NCBI RefSeq assembly: GCF_965230805.1
Contig: NZ_OZ246019.1
Location: 1,364,001-1,428,000, forward strand
DNA: 64,000 bases
Source: Marinifilum sp965230805
Lineage (GTDB): Bacteria > Bacteroidota > Bacteroidia > Bacteroidales > Marinifilaceae
Direction: 5' to 3'
Below the pieces are notes generated by a model that saw nothing but the letters and a program-made list of their open reading frames with translations, searched no databases and was not told where the DNA came from. The position numbers were made by a program, and so were the translations under genes. Shown here piece by piece: positions 36,506-44,910 of this stretch; within the stretch, counting starts at the first letter, position 1, and every line of letters begins with the position of its first letter.

Positions 36506-37096
36506 ATGGAATACAATTCAAAAGGTGTTTTGAATTCTTTCTTTCGAACACTTAACCTGTTACTTACACCTAAAAGAGAATGGGAACGAATTGCTCTCGA
36601 AAGCAATACCACCAAAGAATTATTTAGAAGTTTTGCTTTCCCTCTTATCGCTTTCTGCGCCATAATAGCCGCTAGCGGAACCTACATTTACAGCAAAGAA
36701 TTATGGGTAGCAGTTGTTAAATTATTTGTTGATTTTATGGCCTTAAATCTGGGTCTGTATTGTGCTGCAAAGTTAACAATACTGATATCACCCAATTTCC
36801 AGCTTGTAATTAAATCCGAACTTGTTTTCAAACTTGTAATTTACAGCGCATCCGCATTTTGTATCTTTCATGGTCTTGCACAATTATTCAGTCCTTTTTC
36901 TTTTCTAAACCAGATATGTTTACTTTTTGAGATGTATTTCATTCGGATTTTATGGTTGGGCACTTTATCAATTCTTTCCATTGCAAATAACAAGCGACCA
37001 GGTTTTGTTGTAATGGCTAGTTTATTAATTCTTGTGCTTCCATTACTATTTGAAAGATTGTTTTCGATTTTGTTCAGGTTTCCATTAACAATTTAA
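36506..37096 (+). CDS. Yip1 family membrane protein, second paralogue
   Basis: 196 residues with about five hydrophobic segments (LFRSFAFPLIAFCAIIAASGTYIY, FVDFMALNLGLYCAAKLTI, KLVIYSASAFCIFHGLA, IRILWLGTLSILSI, VVMASLLILVLPLLF). Its start MEYNSKGVLNSFFRTLNLLLTPKREWERI parallels the preceding paralogue. Inner-membrane protein without known activity. Confidence 0.8.
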   Translation: MEYNSKGVLNSFFRTLNLLLTPKREWERIALESNTTKELFRSFAFPLIAFCAIIAASGTYIYSKELWVAVVKLFVDFMALNLGLYCAAKLTILISPNFQLVIKSELVFKLVIYSASAFCIFHGLAQLFSPFSFLNQICLLFEMYFIRILWLGTLSILSIANNKRPGFVVMASLLILVLPLLFERLFSILFRFPLTI

Positions 37097-37108
37097 ATAC
37101 TAAATTTG
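37079..37108 (+). promoter_or_regulatory. Candidate promoter of smpB
   Basis: TAAATTTG (37101-37108), a perfect TAnnTTTG, with GGTTT in the -33 position at 19-base spacing, 22 bases before the smpB ATG. Confidence 0.45.
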
Positions 37109-37129
37109 CATGGAATTTAAGACTATAAG

Positions 37130-37576
37130 ATGCAGAATATTAACATCAAAAATAAAAGAGCCAGCTTCGAGTACGAATTTATTGAAAAATTTATAGCAGG
37201 AATTCAACTGTTCGGAACCGAAATTAAATCGATACGTGCAGGAAAAGCAAGTTTAGTTGATTCTTACTGCTATTTCACACGCAACGAGCTATATGTTGTT
37301 GGAATGCACATTTCAGAATACAAATTTGGCTCCTATTACAACCACGAAGAGAAAAGAGAAAGAAAACTTCTTTTAAACCGTAAGGAACTGAATAAGCTGG
37401 ACAGAAAAACCAAAGAGTCGGGTTTAACCATTGTTCCCACTCGCATTTTTATTAACGACAAAGGATTTGCAAAGATGGAAATAGCCCTTTGTAGAGGTAA
37501 AAAACACTACGACAAAAGAGAAAGTTTAAAGCAAAAAGATCACAAGAGAGAAATCGATCGTATGATGAAGAGATAA
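37130..37576 (+). CDS. smpB: SsrA-binding protein SmpB
   Basis: 148 residues. SmpB binds tmRNA and is essential for trans-translation rescue of stalled ribosomes. Conserved blocks are NKRASFEYEFIEKFIAGIQLFGTEIKSIR, the oligonucleotide-binding fold around GMHISEYKFGSYYNHEEKRERKLLL, the ALCRGKKHYDKRESLKQKDHKREIDR tail, and the basic C-terminal helix that enters the mRNA channel. No tmRNA gene is seen nearby. Convergent with the nucleoside kinase. Confidence 0.96.
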   Translation: MQNINIKNKRASFEYEFIEKFIAGIQLFGTEIKSIRAGKASLVDSYCYFTRNELYVVGMHISEYKFGSYYNHEEKRERKLLLNRKELNKLDRKTKESGLTIVPTRIFINDKGFAKMEIALCRGKKHYDKRESLKQKDHKREIDRMMKR

Positions 37577-37641
37577 TTCTAATTCTCTCATTTTTTCAAA
37601 AAAAATTCTTCCACAACTATCAAACCAAAGATATTTTCTTC

Positions 37642-37678
37642 TATATTTGCAGCCCGTTTCTCAGAATTCGGGTTTTTT
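37642..37678 (+). promoter_or_regulatory. Promoter-like -7 box directly followed by a hairpin and T-run
   Basis: TATATTTG (37642-37649) is followed after 3 bases by CCCG-N12-CGGG and TTTTTT (37653-37678). No gene lies downstream on this strand. The hairpin stem is only 4 bp and no -33 box was found, so either a very short transcript or chance. Confidence 0.25.
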
Positions 37679-37702
37679 AGAATTCTATGATTTACCAATA
37701 TG

Positions 37703-37866
37703 AAATTAACAAGTTTTCAACAATGTTGATAATTTGTTAATAAACTCTATATATCCCACTTTTACAGACACGCAATTGTTAATAAACTCAAATTCCTGTT
37801 TCTGCCGAATGAGATATTAACAGCAAAAACAGGATGAATATTAACAGCACTAAAAAGTTATTAACA
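37703..37866. repeat. Cluster of DnaA-box-like 9-mers in a convergent, AT-rich gap
   Basis: TGTTGATAA (37724), TGTTAATAA (37735 and 37777), ATATTAACA (37814 and 37838) and TTATTAACA (37858): three in one orientation followed by three in the other. They differ from the consensus TTATCCACA by one to three bases. TTGTTAATAAACTC occurs twice (37734, 37776) and ATATTAACAGCA twice (37814, 37838). There is no coding frame. It could be a replication-related DnaA-binding region or another protein's sites. Gene orientation (both neighbours point inward) is not what an origin usually shows. Confidence 0.4.
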
Positions 37867-37887
37867 ATCTAGACCCCGGACATCATT

Positions 37888-39582
37888 TCAATAATGAAAG
37901 GTACTCCCTCCTAAAAATTCTCTCATCAAAGAGGTAGGTGGTATCTCTTCAGCTGAAATTGGCAAGAAATAGCTGAAGAATTTAAGAAGGCGGTTTGCTT
38001 CAGAGTACTCGGGCTGATTTGGCTGCACTTCTTTCAGCATTGGCTCGGCAAATCTTTTCAATACACCCAATTCATAGGGCAATGCTGAATTAAACATTAC
38101 ATCAGCCTCTTCCTGATGTGGAAAAATATTTTTCAATTCTCCACGACGAACACTTGGCCATCGGCTAATGGTATCCGAAGCACTATAACTACGATATTTG
38201 TAATCACGAACAATCCTTCTGATTAGTCGATTATCAGTAGAAGGAATTCTGTTATGCCCATCAATGGATATTGAGGTAAGTGCAGAAATGTAGATTCTGT
38301 ATTTTACCTCATCAGCAATCAATGGAGTAAGACCTGGATTTAAGGCATGAATACCTTCAACTACCAAGACTTGTTTGTCGGTGATTTTAAGTTTTTCCCC
38401 ATCAAAGTATCTCTGACCCGTTTCGAAGGAGAATTTTGGCAGCTCCACCTCTTTTCCGTCCATTAAATCAATCAGATTTTGATTAAACAACTGAACATCC
38501 AAAGCCTCCAAAACCTCAAAATCGTAATCTCCATTCTCATCTCTTGGAGTAAGCTCCCTGTTCACAAAATAGTTGTCCATAGATAGGTTCACCGGGCTCA
38601 AACCTGCAACTTTCAACTGGATCGCCAATCGTTTGCCAAAAGTTGTTTTTCCAGATGATGACGGACCAGATATTAAGATCAACTTGATCCTTTTTCGATA
38701 TTTTCGAATTCTATCAGCAATCTGAGAGATTTTCTTTTCATGAAGCGCCTCTGAAATCTTAATCAATTCCGAAATATTATCTTCTGCAACATGTCGATTT
38801 AAATCTCCCACGTTAGAAATATTTAAAACCTTGCCCCATCGCTTGTACTCACTAAATACTTTCAACATTTTTTCCTGCTCGATTCGTTTCTCCACAACAG
38901 AAGGCTCCTGTCGTTTGGGACTCATCAAAAGCATTCCACGATAGAAGTGTTGCAAATCGAAAACTTTTAAAACACCGGTAGATGGAACCAGAAATCCATA
39001 AAAATAGTCTGCACAGTTACTTAAATGATATACCGAAGTATACAAATTACCTCTCGTCCTAAACAAGCCCGTTTTCTCTTTCAGCCCTTGATTTTCAAAA
39101 ATCTCAATAGCTTTCTCAGTTTCTAGTTCTTCACGGATAAAAGGCATATCGGCGGCAATAATTTCATTCATTCTCTCTTTTATCACCTCTATATCCCTTG
39201 GCGTAAGGATGATGTTTTTATCCGTTAACCTAAAATATAAGCCGTTGGATATGGAATGCTCCAATCTAAAACCTGTTCCAGGATATAAATCTTTTACCGC
39301 CTTGAACAACACAAAGCACAAAGAACGTATGTACATTCTTCGTCCTGCCGGATGAGTAAGGTCAACAAATCGAATATTTTTTGGCTTATATATTTCGTAG
39401 GTAAGTTCTTTTACCTTATTATTTACCATTGCACCCAACACGGGACCTTTCAATTTTATATCAACATCCGATAAGATAGTTTGCAAATCGGTACCAACGG
39501 CATATGATCTTTTTTCTTGAATATCTTCAAAGTAAATATCTATTAATTTCCCCATGAACTGTATTTTGTATAACTCTCCCAT
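37888..39582 (-). CDS. Nucleoside (uridine-type) kinase with ThrRS-like N-terminal half
   Basis: 564 residues. The N-terminal half (1-280) resembles the TGS and second-additional domains of threonyl-tRNA synthetase (VLGAMVNNKVKELTYEIYKPKNIRFVDLTHPAGRRMYIRSL). The C-terminal half is a uridine kinase/phosphoribulokinase domain with P-loop LILISGPSSSGKTTFGKRL, MDNYFVNRELTPRDENGDYDFE and LVVEGIHALN. This fusion is standard in Bacteroidota and is annotated as nucleoside kinase. It should phosphorylate uridine or cytidine in salvage; the role of the ThrRS-like part is unknown. An in-frame ATG nine codons in (MGKLIDIYFED) is an alternative start. Confidence 0.88.
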   Translation of the reverse strand: MGELYKIQFMGKLIDIYFEDIQEKRSYAVGTDLQTILSDVDIKLKGPVLGAMVNNKVKELTYEIYKPKNIRFVDLTHPAGRRMYIRSLCFVLFKAVKDLYPGTGFRLEHSISNGLYFRLTDKNIILTPRDIEVIKERMNEIIAADMPFIREELETEKAIEIFENQGLKEKTGLFRTRGNLYTSVYHLSNCADYFYGFLVPSTGVLKVFDLQHFYRGMLLMSPKRQEPSVVEKRIEQEKMLKVFSEYKRWGKVLNISNVGDLNRHVAEDNISELIKISEALHEKKISQIADRIRKYRKRIKLILISGPSSSGKTTFGKRLAIQLKVAGLSPVNLSMDNYFVNRELTPRDENGDYDFEVLEALDVQLFNQNLIDLMDGKEVELPKFSFETGQRYFDGEKLKITDKQVLVVEGIHALNPGLTPLIADEVKYRIYISALTSISIDGHNRIPSTDNRLIRRIVRDYKYRSYSASDTISRWPSVRRGELKNIFPHQEEADVMFNSALPYELGVLKRFAEPMLKEVQPNQPEYSEANRLLKFFSYFLPISAEEIPPTSLMREFLGGSTFHY

Positions 39583-39697
39583 GAATTCGAAACAGCTAGA
39601 TAAAGATAATAATTATGCTACATCAGGCATCTTTGGAAGTGCTAAATTTTATTATCTGGCAAATTAAATTTCAAGATTTTAGTTTGTACTGGCGTGC

Positions 39698-39722
39698 AAA
39701 AAAAATCTCCTTTCGGAGATTT
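39698..39722 (-). terminator. Terminator of uvrA
   Basis: Minus strand AAATCTCC-gaaa-GGAGATTTTTTTT, a perfect stem with T-run immediately after the uvrA stop. Confidence 0.85.
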
Positions 39723-39728
39723 GATATT

Positions 39729-42590
39729 CTATTTTAACTCTTCTTTTAAAAATCTGGCAGTAAAGGATTCTTTGCACTTAACCAAATCCTCAGGCGTTCC
39801 TTCAAACAAAATCTCACCTCCATTTCGTCCACCTTCTTTCCCAATATCGATTACATGATCGGCAACTTTAATCACATCCATATTGTGCTCTATTACAATC
39901 ACCGTATTTCCCTTATCAACCAAACGGTTCAAAACATCAAGCAAGACCCTGATATCTTCGAAATGCAAACCTGTTGTCGGTTCATCCAGGATGTACATGG
40001 TTTTACCTGTGTCTCTTTTCGAGAGTTCGGTTGCTAATTTTACACGTTGCGATTCTCCTCCCGACAAGGTTGTGGAAGGTTGACCAAGCGTTACATAACC
40101 CAATCCTACATCCTGCAAGACCTTTAGCTTGTTGATAATAGCTGGTATGTTTTCAAAGAATTCAACTGCTTGATTAATGGTCATATCCAACACATCACCA
40201 ATTGATTTTCCTTTATAACGCACCTCTAATGTTTCTCGATTGTAACGCTTGCCATTACATTCTTCGCAATGCACATAAACATCTGGTAAAAAATTCATTT
40301 CTATTGCACGAACACCTGCCCCTTGACATGTTTCGCAACGCCCCCCTTTAACATTAAACGAGAATCTACCTGCCTTATAACCTCTTATTTGAGATTCCGG
40401 CAATTTCTCATACAACTTTCGAATATCAGCAAAAACATTGGTGTAGGTTACCGGGTTCGATCGTGGTGTTTTACCCAAGGGCGCCTGATTTACCTCGACT
40501 ACCTTATCAATATTATTAATCCCTTTTACATCTTCGTAAGAAAGAGGATCTTTAAGCGATCGGTAAAAGTGCTGCGACAGTATTGGCTGCAAAGTACCGT
40601 TGATCAGGCTTGATTTTCCACTTCCCGACACTCCCGTAACGCAAATTAACTTTCCCAATGGAAAACTTACATCAACATTCTTTAGGTTATTTCCTGTACA
40701 ACCTTTTAAATCGATGCTTTTCCCCTTGCCTTTTCTTCGGTTCTGAGGCACTTCAATTTTTCGATCACCATTCAGATACTGGGCGGTTAAGCTATTTCCT
40801 TTTTCAATTACATCGGGATGACCTGCATCAACAATTTCGCCTCCATGTTTGCCTGCAAAGGGTCCCATATCCACAACATAGTCGGCCGATTTAATCATAT
40901 CTTTATCATGCTCCACCACAATTACCGAATTACCCGAATCTCGCAATTGCTGCAATGAATGAATTAATCTTTCGTTATCACGCTGATGCAGACCAATACT
41001 TGGCTCATCAAGAATATACAGAACATTCACCAACTGAGATCCAATTTGGGTAGCCAATCGAATTCTTTGAGACTCTCCGCCCGAAAGACTTACTGAGCTT
41101 CTGTTCAGAGAAAGGTAATCCAATCCAACATCAAGTAGAAAGTCAAGACGAGAACGAATCTCTTTCAGGATTTCTGTTGCAATCTTCATTTGCCTCTCAT
41201 TCAAATGCTGCTCTACATCTTTAAACCATTCTCCCAGCAATCCAAGATCCATTTCTGCCAATTCGGCTATATTTTTATCATGAATTCGAAAGTGAAGCAC
41301 TTCTTTCTTAAGTCGCTTCCCCTCACAAGTCGAACAAACATCCGTTTTCACGAATTGATCTGCCCATTTTTTTGCTCTCTTTGAAGAGTTGTTACTTTCC
41401 TGATTGCTAATATATTTTAGAACTCCATCAAAACTCAAAAAATAATTGGATGAAACTCCCAAAGGAGTATTTTCCAGTTTAAAGGTTTCGCTGGAACCAT
41501 CAAGAATGATACTTAATGCTTCCTCGGGAATATCTTTTATTGGCGTGTTCATATGGAAATCATACTTTCGGCCAATGGCCTCCAACTGCCAAAATATCAA
41601 GCTATTTTTATATTTCCCTAAAGGCACGATTCCACCTTCGCGAATATTTAATCTCTGATCCGGAATAATTTTGTCCAAATCAATGGTACTAACTCGTCCC
41701 AAGCCTTTACATTTCGGACAAGCTCCATGAGGTGAGTTAAACGAAAAACTATGCGGTGCAGGCGTATTATAGGAAATCCCTGTACTTGGACACATCAACA
41801 AACGGCTGTAGTACTTTACCTCATCGGTATCCTTATCTAAAATCATAGTAACTCCTTTACCATGTTTCATAGCGGTTTGCACCGATTCTTTCAACCTTTT
41901 GTCCCCAACCTCTTCAACAAGTAGCTTGTCAACTAGTATTTCAATATCGTGATTTTTATAACGATCTACTCTAAAACCATGAAACAACTCCACAATTTCC
42001 CCATCAACCCTTGCATAAAGAAAACCCTTTCGTCGAATCTGCTCAAACAGCTCTTTATAATGTCCCTTTCGACCTTTCACAATTGGTGCAAGAATGTAAA
42101 TTCTTTTCTCACTGAATTTTTCATGAATCAAGTCGATGATTTGCTCATCGGTATACTTCACCATTTTCTCGCCTGTCTCGTACGAATAGGCAACACCAGC
42201 CCTGGCAAATAGCAAACGCAGAAAATCGTACAATTCGGTAATGGTCCCTACTGTTGATCGCGGATTTTTATTGGTGGTTTTCTGCTCAATGGAAATCACC
42301 GGACTCAATCCGGTAATCTTATCCACATCCGGGCGCTCCATGCCCCCAAGAAATTGTCGGGCATAAGCAGAAAAGGTTTCGATATACCTACGCTGTCCTT
42401 CGGCATAAATGGTATCAAAAGCCAAAGAAGACTTCCCACTGCCACTTAAACCAGTAATCACCGAAAGTTGGTTACGAGGTATACTTACATCAATATTTTT
42501 CAGGTTGTGAACCCTTGCTCCAAACACATTAACGCTACCCGTTTCGAGCCTTTCTTCAACATTTACTTCTTTCTTATTTTTGGAACTCAA
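39729..42590 (-). CDS. uvrA: Excinuclease ABC subunit A
   Basis: 953 residues. UvrA is the damage-sensing ATPase of nucleotide excision repair. There are two ABC modules: the first Walker A is GLSGSGKSSLAFDT (about 45-58) and the second GVSGSGKSSLINGT. Both have LSGGESQR signatures. Zinc modules are CPSTG...CPKCKGLG and CETCQGAGVRAIEMNFLP...CEEC. No ATG exists between the upstream in-frame TAG and the conserved N-terminus, and a strong AAAGGAGA site (42598-42605) sits 7 bases before TTG 42590, so TTG is the start. It is co-transcribed with the transglycosylase 30 bases upstream. Confidence 0.95.
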   Translation of the reverse strand: MSSKNKKEVNVEERLETGSVNVFGARVHNLKNIDVSIPRNQLSVITGLSGSGKSSLAFDTIYAEGQRRYIETFSAYARQFLGGMERPDVDKITGLSPVISIEQKTTNKNPRSTVGTITELYDFLRLLFARAGVAYSYETGEKMVKYTDEQIIDLIHEKFSEKRIYILAPIVKGRKGHYKELFEQIRRKGFLYARVDGEIVELFHGFRVDRYKNHDIEILVDKLLVEEVGDKRLKESVQTAMKHGKGVTMILDKDTDEVKYYSRLLMCPSTGISYNTPAPHSFSFNSPHGACPKCKGLGRVSTIDLDKIIPDQRLNIREGGIVPLGKYKNSLIFWQLEAIGRKYDFHMNTPIKDIPEEALSIILDGSSETFKLENTPLGVSSNYFLSFDGVLKYISNQESNNSSKRAKKWADQFVKTDVCSTCEGKRLKKEVLHFRIHDKNIAELAEMDLGLLGEWFKDVEQHLNERQMKIATEILKEIRSRLDFLLDVGLDYLSLNRSSVSLSGGESQRIRLATQIGSQLVNVLYILDEPSIGLHQRDNERLIHSLQQLRDSGNSVIVVEHDKDMIKSADYVVDMGPFAGKHGGEIVDAGHPDVIEKGNSLTAQYLNGDRKIEVPQNRRKGKGKSIDLKGCTGNNLKNVDVSFPLGKLICVTGVSGSGKSSLINGTLQPILSQHFYRSLKDPLSYEDVKGINNIDKVVEVNQAPLGKTPRSNPVTYTNVFADIRKLYEKLPESQIRGYKAGRFSFNVKGGRCETCQGAGVRAIEMNFLPDVYVHCEECNGKRYNRETLEVRYKGKSIGDVLDMTINQAVEFFENIPAIINKLKVLQDVGLGYVTLGQPSTTLSGGESQRVKLATELSKRDTGKTMYILDEPTTGLHFEDIRVLLDVLNRLVDKGNTVIVIEHNMDVIKVADHVIDIGKEGGRNGGEILFEGTPEDLVKCKESFTARFLKEELK

Positions 42591-42597
42591 ATCTATA

Positions 42598-42605
42598 TCT
42601 CCTTT
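42598..42605 (-). promoter_or_regulatory. Strong Shine-Dalgarno deciding the TTG start of uvrA
   Basis: AAAGGAGA on the minus strand, seven bases before TTG 42590. Such a site is rare in this window, where most genes have AT-rich leaders without Shine-Dalgarno. Confidence 0.6.
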
Positions 42606-42620
42606 TGCAAATCCAACAAT

Positions 42621-43613
42621 CTATTTCACTGACACAGAATCGTCAGGGTTTTTATAATCAGAAAATGCAAAATTAATATATCCTTTGGCAGGAAGTGTAA
42701 TTTCGTACTCTTTTTTATTTTTATTTGTTAGATATGCTTTTCGCAACCAAGGGTTAAAATACTTTAGAATCTTGTAGTTTACTTCATTTTCTTTAGCAAA
42801 GACAGCAAAATCCTTTACGGAAGATTTTAAGGTAATTTTTCTGGTAGGGATTTTAGGATACAAATCAGATTTTCGAAACTTAAATCCATATTCTGCCGGA
42901 TCCTCCATGATCATTTTAATGGCTAAAATTCTAAAAACATACCTTCCGGTTTCTTCACCTAAAAGAAGGTCGTAGTAATTTCCTGCATCCTGACGTTTCA
43001 GTTGTTTATCAACAAAGCGGCGCCCTGCATTATAAGATGCAGCCACCAAGGTCCAGCTGCCATACTTTTTGTACGAATCTTTGAGGTATTCGCAAGCAGC
43101 CATTGTGGCCTTTTCAATATTGTATCTTTCATCAACTTCGGAAGACACTTCCAAACCATAATCCTTTGCTGTTCCACTCATAAATTGCCAAACACCAACA
43201 GCACCTGCCGGCGATTTAATGGTTGGTACAAATCCACTTTCAATTAAAGCCAAATATTTGAAATCATCAGGTACATCCTGCTTTTTTAGTATGGGTTCAA
43301 TAATTGGAAAATATCGATTCGATCGTTTTAAAAACAACAATGTTTGAGATTGCCAATATGTATTTACCAACAATTCTCTATCCAGAGATTCTTTCACATC
43401 CCATCGGTTTAAAGGAACTGCTTCATCTCCAAAAAACAATTGTTCAGGTGTTTTTAATGCATAAACATTATAGCGACTCATGTACTCACTATTTTCAGGC
43501 TCCTTATTTTGATCGGTAACTTTTGAATAATTAAACAACTGGGCAGTAAAATATACTGCAAGTACAACAACAATTAATGCAATTAAATTTTTAAACGGTC
43601 GATATATATTCAC
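42621..43613 (-). CDS. Lytic murein transglycosylase (SLT domain, MltD/membrane-anchored type)
   Basis: 330 residues. It cleaves the MurNAc-GlcNAc bond of peptidoglycan with 1,6-anhydro formation. An N-terminal membrane anchor (FKNLIALIVVVLAVYFTAQLF) leads to a periplasmic SLT domain with the catalytic Glu in LALIESGFVPTIKSPAGAVGVWQFM and the SLT motif AASYNAGRRFVDKQLKR. A GTG start at 43613 is required to include the membrane anchor; no nearby ATG would. LysM repeats are absent, although the C-terminus may be a degenerate LysM. It lies upstream of uvrA in one operon, an odd pairing. Confidence 0.9.
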   Translation of the reverse strand: MNIYRPFKNLIALIVVVLAVYFTAQLFNYSKVTDQNKEPENSEYMSRYNVYALKTPEQLFFGDEAVPLNRWDVKESLDRELLVNTYWQSQTLLFLKRSNRYFPIIEPILKKQDVPDDFKYLALIESGFVPTIKSPAGAVGVWQFMSGTAKDYGLEVSSEVDERYNIEKATMAACEYLKDSYKKYGSWTLVAASYNAGRRFVDKQLKRQDAGNYYDLLLGEETGRYVFRILAIKMIMEDPAEYGFKFRKSDLYPKIPTRKITLKSSVKDFAVFAKENEVNYKILKYFNPWLRKAYLTNKNKKEYEITLPAKGYINFAFSDYKNPDDSVSVK

Positions 43614-43818
43614 GGTTATTGATTTTTAAGAATGTAAAATATTCTACTCTTTCTTTTGATAAAAAGTTCTCTTTTAACAAATCTTTATACCAATACAAAT
43701 CAACTGTTCGTCAAGTAGGATCTAGAAAACTCTTATTTTTTTAAAATTAAGCCTTTACATACTCAGCAGAAGGTTGTAAATTGAGACAACAAAATGGAAG
43801 ATATTACGTTGATTAAAG

Positions 43819-43826
43819 TAATTTTG
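43819..43826 (+). promoter_or_regulatory. Candidate -7 element upstream of a lipoprotein gene
   Basis: TAATTTTG fits TAnnTTTG, 69 bases before ATG 43895. No TTG lies at the right -33 spacing. Confidence 0.3.
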
Positions 43827-43894
43827 GGCTCTTAATCAACACCCAGTTGAATATCACCATTTATGACCTAACCAGTCGCATAATTTTTAATCGC

Positions 43895-44662
43895 ATGAAA
43901 AACCACACACTGTTGATATTACTATTGGGTGTATACCTGATCTACGCCTGCGACCGTGAGACTAATGCGATTTTTCCTACAGAAATTACTCAACACTCCC
44001 AAGTTTCCGATTCTATTTTCGAAATCTTGTTAAACGATGCAAAATTGATTTGCTTGGACTATTATACCAACGAAGAAATGGAAGAGATCGAAGAAATTGA
44101 GTTTGAGGAATACCATTACGCCCAAATTTTAGCTGCTCTTCAGTTTGTCTATATCGATTCCTTATCCTCTGCGGCTTTAAGTATCAAAAAATATGATGTT
44201 CATGCACTCTGCCATGAGCAATTGCACAAATCATACATTACCATTGATACTACCAACCAGAACATTCAATCGTGGAAGCAATATGGTTTTTCAGATAATT
44301 TAAACCTTGATTTATTAATTGACGAATATGATTTGCAACTTGATTCTCTCGAAAAAGATTTGTATGAAGTATATTCTCCCGTTGGCATCAACCAAGAAGT
44401 ACTGTCACTGAAACTAAAACAATTCCCATTTATTTATGAAGCTCAATCTGCAAATTGCATTGGCGATGGTTCGCATATCGAACTGGCATATTTGAGTCCT
44501 GAATTCATTCATTTGATTTACAGCTATGGTTGGGGCGATTGCTTATCGGGATGCATCAACAGGCATTATTGGGAGTTTGGTATTTATGGCTCCGGTGAAA
44601 TTGAATTGCTTTCAGAATCGGGAAAACAGCTACCGCACAAAAAGGAATCTTCCCAAAAGTAA
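43895..44662 (+). CDS. Hypothetical lipoprotein
   Basis: 255 residues from ATG 43895 (MKNHTLLILLLGVYLIYACDRE), whose LIYAC lipobox predicts a lipoprotein. This start is preferred to an in-frame TTG at 43847. The mature part has several Cys and a C-terminal block GDGSHIELAYLSPEFIHLIYSYGWGDCLSGCINRHYWEFGIY, in which two Cys close in the GDCLSGC motif recall similar Bacteroidota lipoproteins of unknown role. No catalytic motif is recognised. It is alone between the transglycosylase (divergent) and patB. Confidence 0.7.
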   Translation: MKNHTLLILLLGVYLIYACDRETNAIFPTEITQHSQVSDSIFEILLNDAKLICLDYYTNEEMEEIEEIEFEEYHYAQILAALQFVYIDSLSSAALSIKKYDVHALCHEQLHKSYITIDTTNQNIQSWKQYGFSDNLNLDLLIDEYDLQLDSLEKDLYEVYSPVGINQEVLSLKLKQFPFIYEAQSANCIGDGSHIELAYLSPEFIHLIYSYGWGDCLSGCINRHYWEFGIYGSGEIELLSESGKQLPHKKESSQK

Positions 44663-44807
44663 CTTTCATCTGTTTATAATTTTTCCTTTTTCAGATAGAT
44701 CCCCAAAACCAAAATTCTAAAACAAGTTAAAACCAGACTTACCACAAATTTGGAATGCTGCTTTAAAGAATCTTCAAAATTTTATACTTTCATCTGTTTA
44801 TAATTTT
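44662..44807. repeat. 22-bp direct repeat flanking 102 bases
   Basis: ACTTTCATCTGTTTATAATT plus two T residues occurs at 44662-44683, right at the lipoprotein stop codon, and identically at 44786-44807. The second copy is the start of the dispersed element B. Confidence 0.7.
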
Positions 44808-44893
44808 CTTCCATTGGCAAGAAGCAAACCGCAAGATCAAAATAATCATCTTCGTATGTGCAATAACTATTTTAATCCTGCTCGTTTCATAAG
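44783..44893. repeat. Dispersed element copy B, upstream of patB
   Basis: It aligns with 1431-1540 over about 100 bases: ATCTGTTTATAATTTT, CAAGATCAAAATAATCATC, TTTTAATCCTGCTCGTTTCAT. It occupies nearly the whole leader of the patB gene, so it may carry a promoter or mRNA structure. Confidence 0.55.
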
Positions 44894-44910
44894 CTTAAAA
44901 ATCAATAAAA

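Noticed and set aside
37642..37678. tmRNA or another known structured RNA beside smpB
   Set aside because: The hairpin stem is only 4 bp and the following sequence lacks tRNA-like ends or a tag frame.
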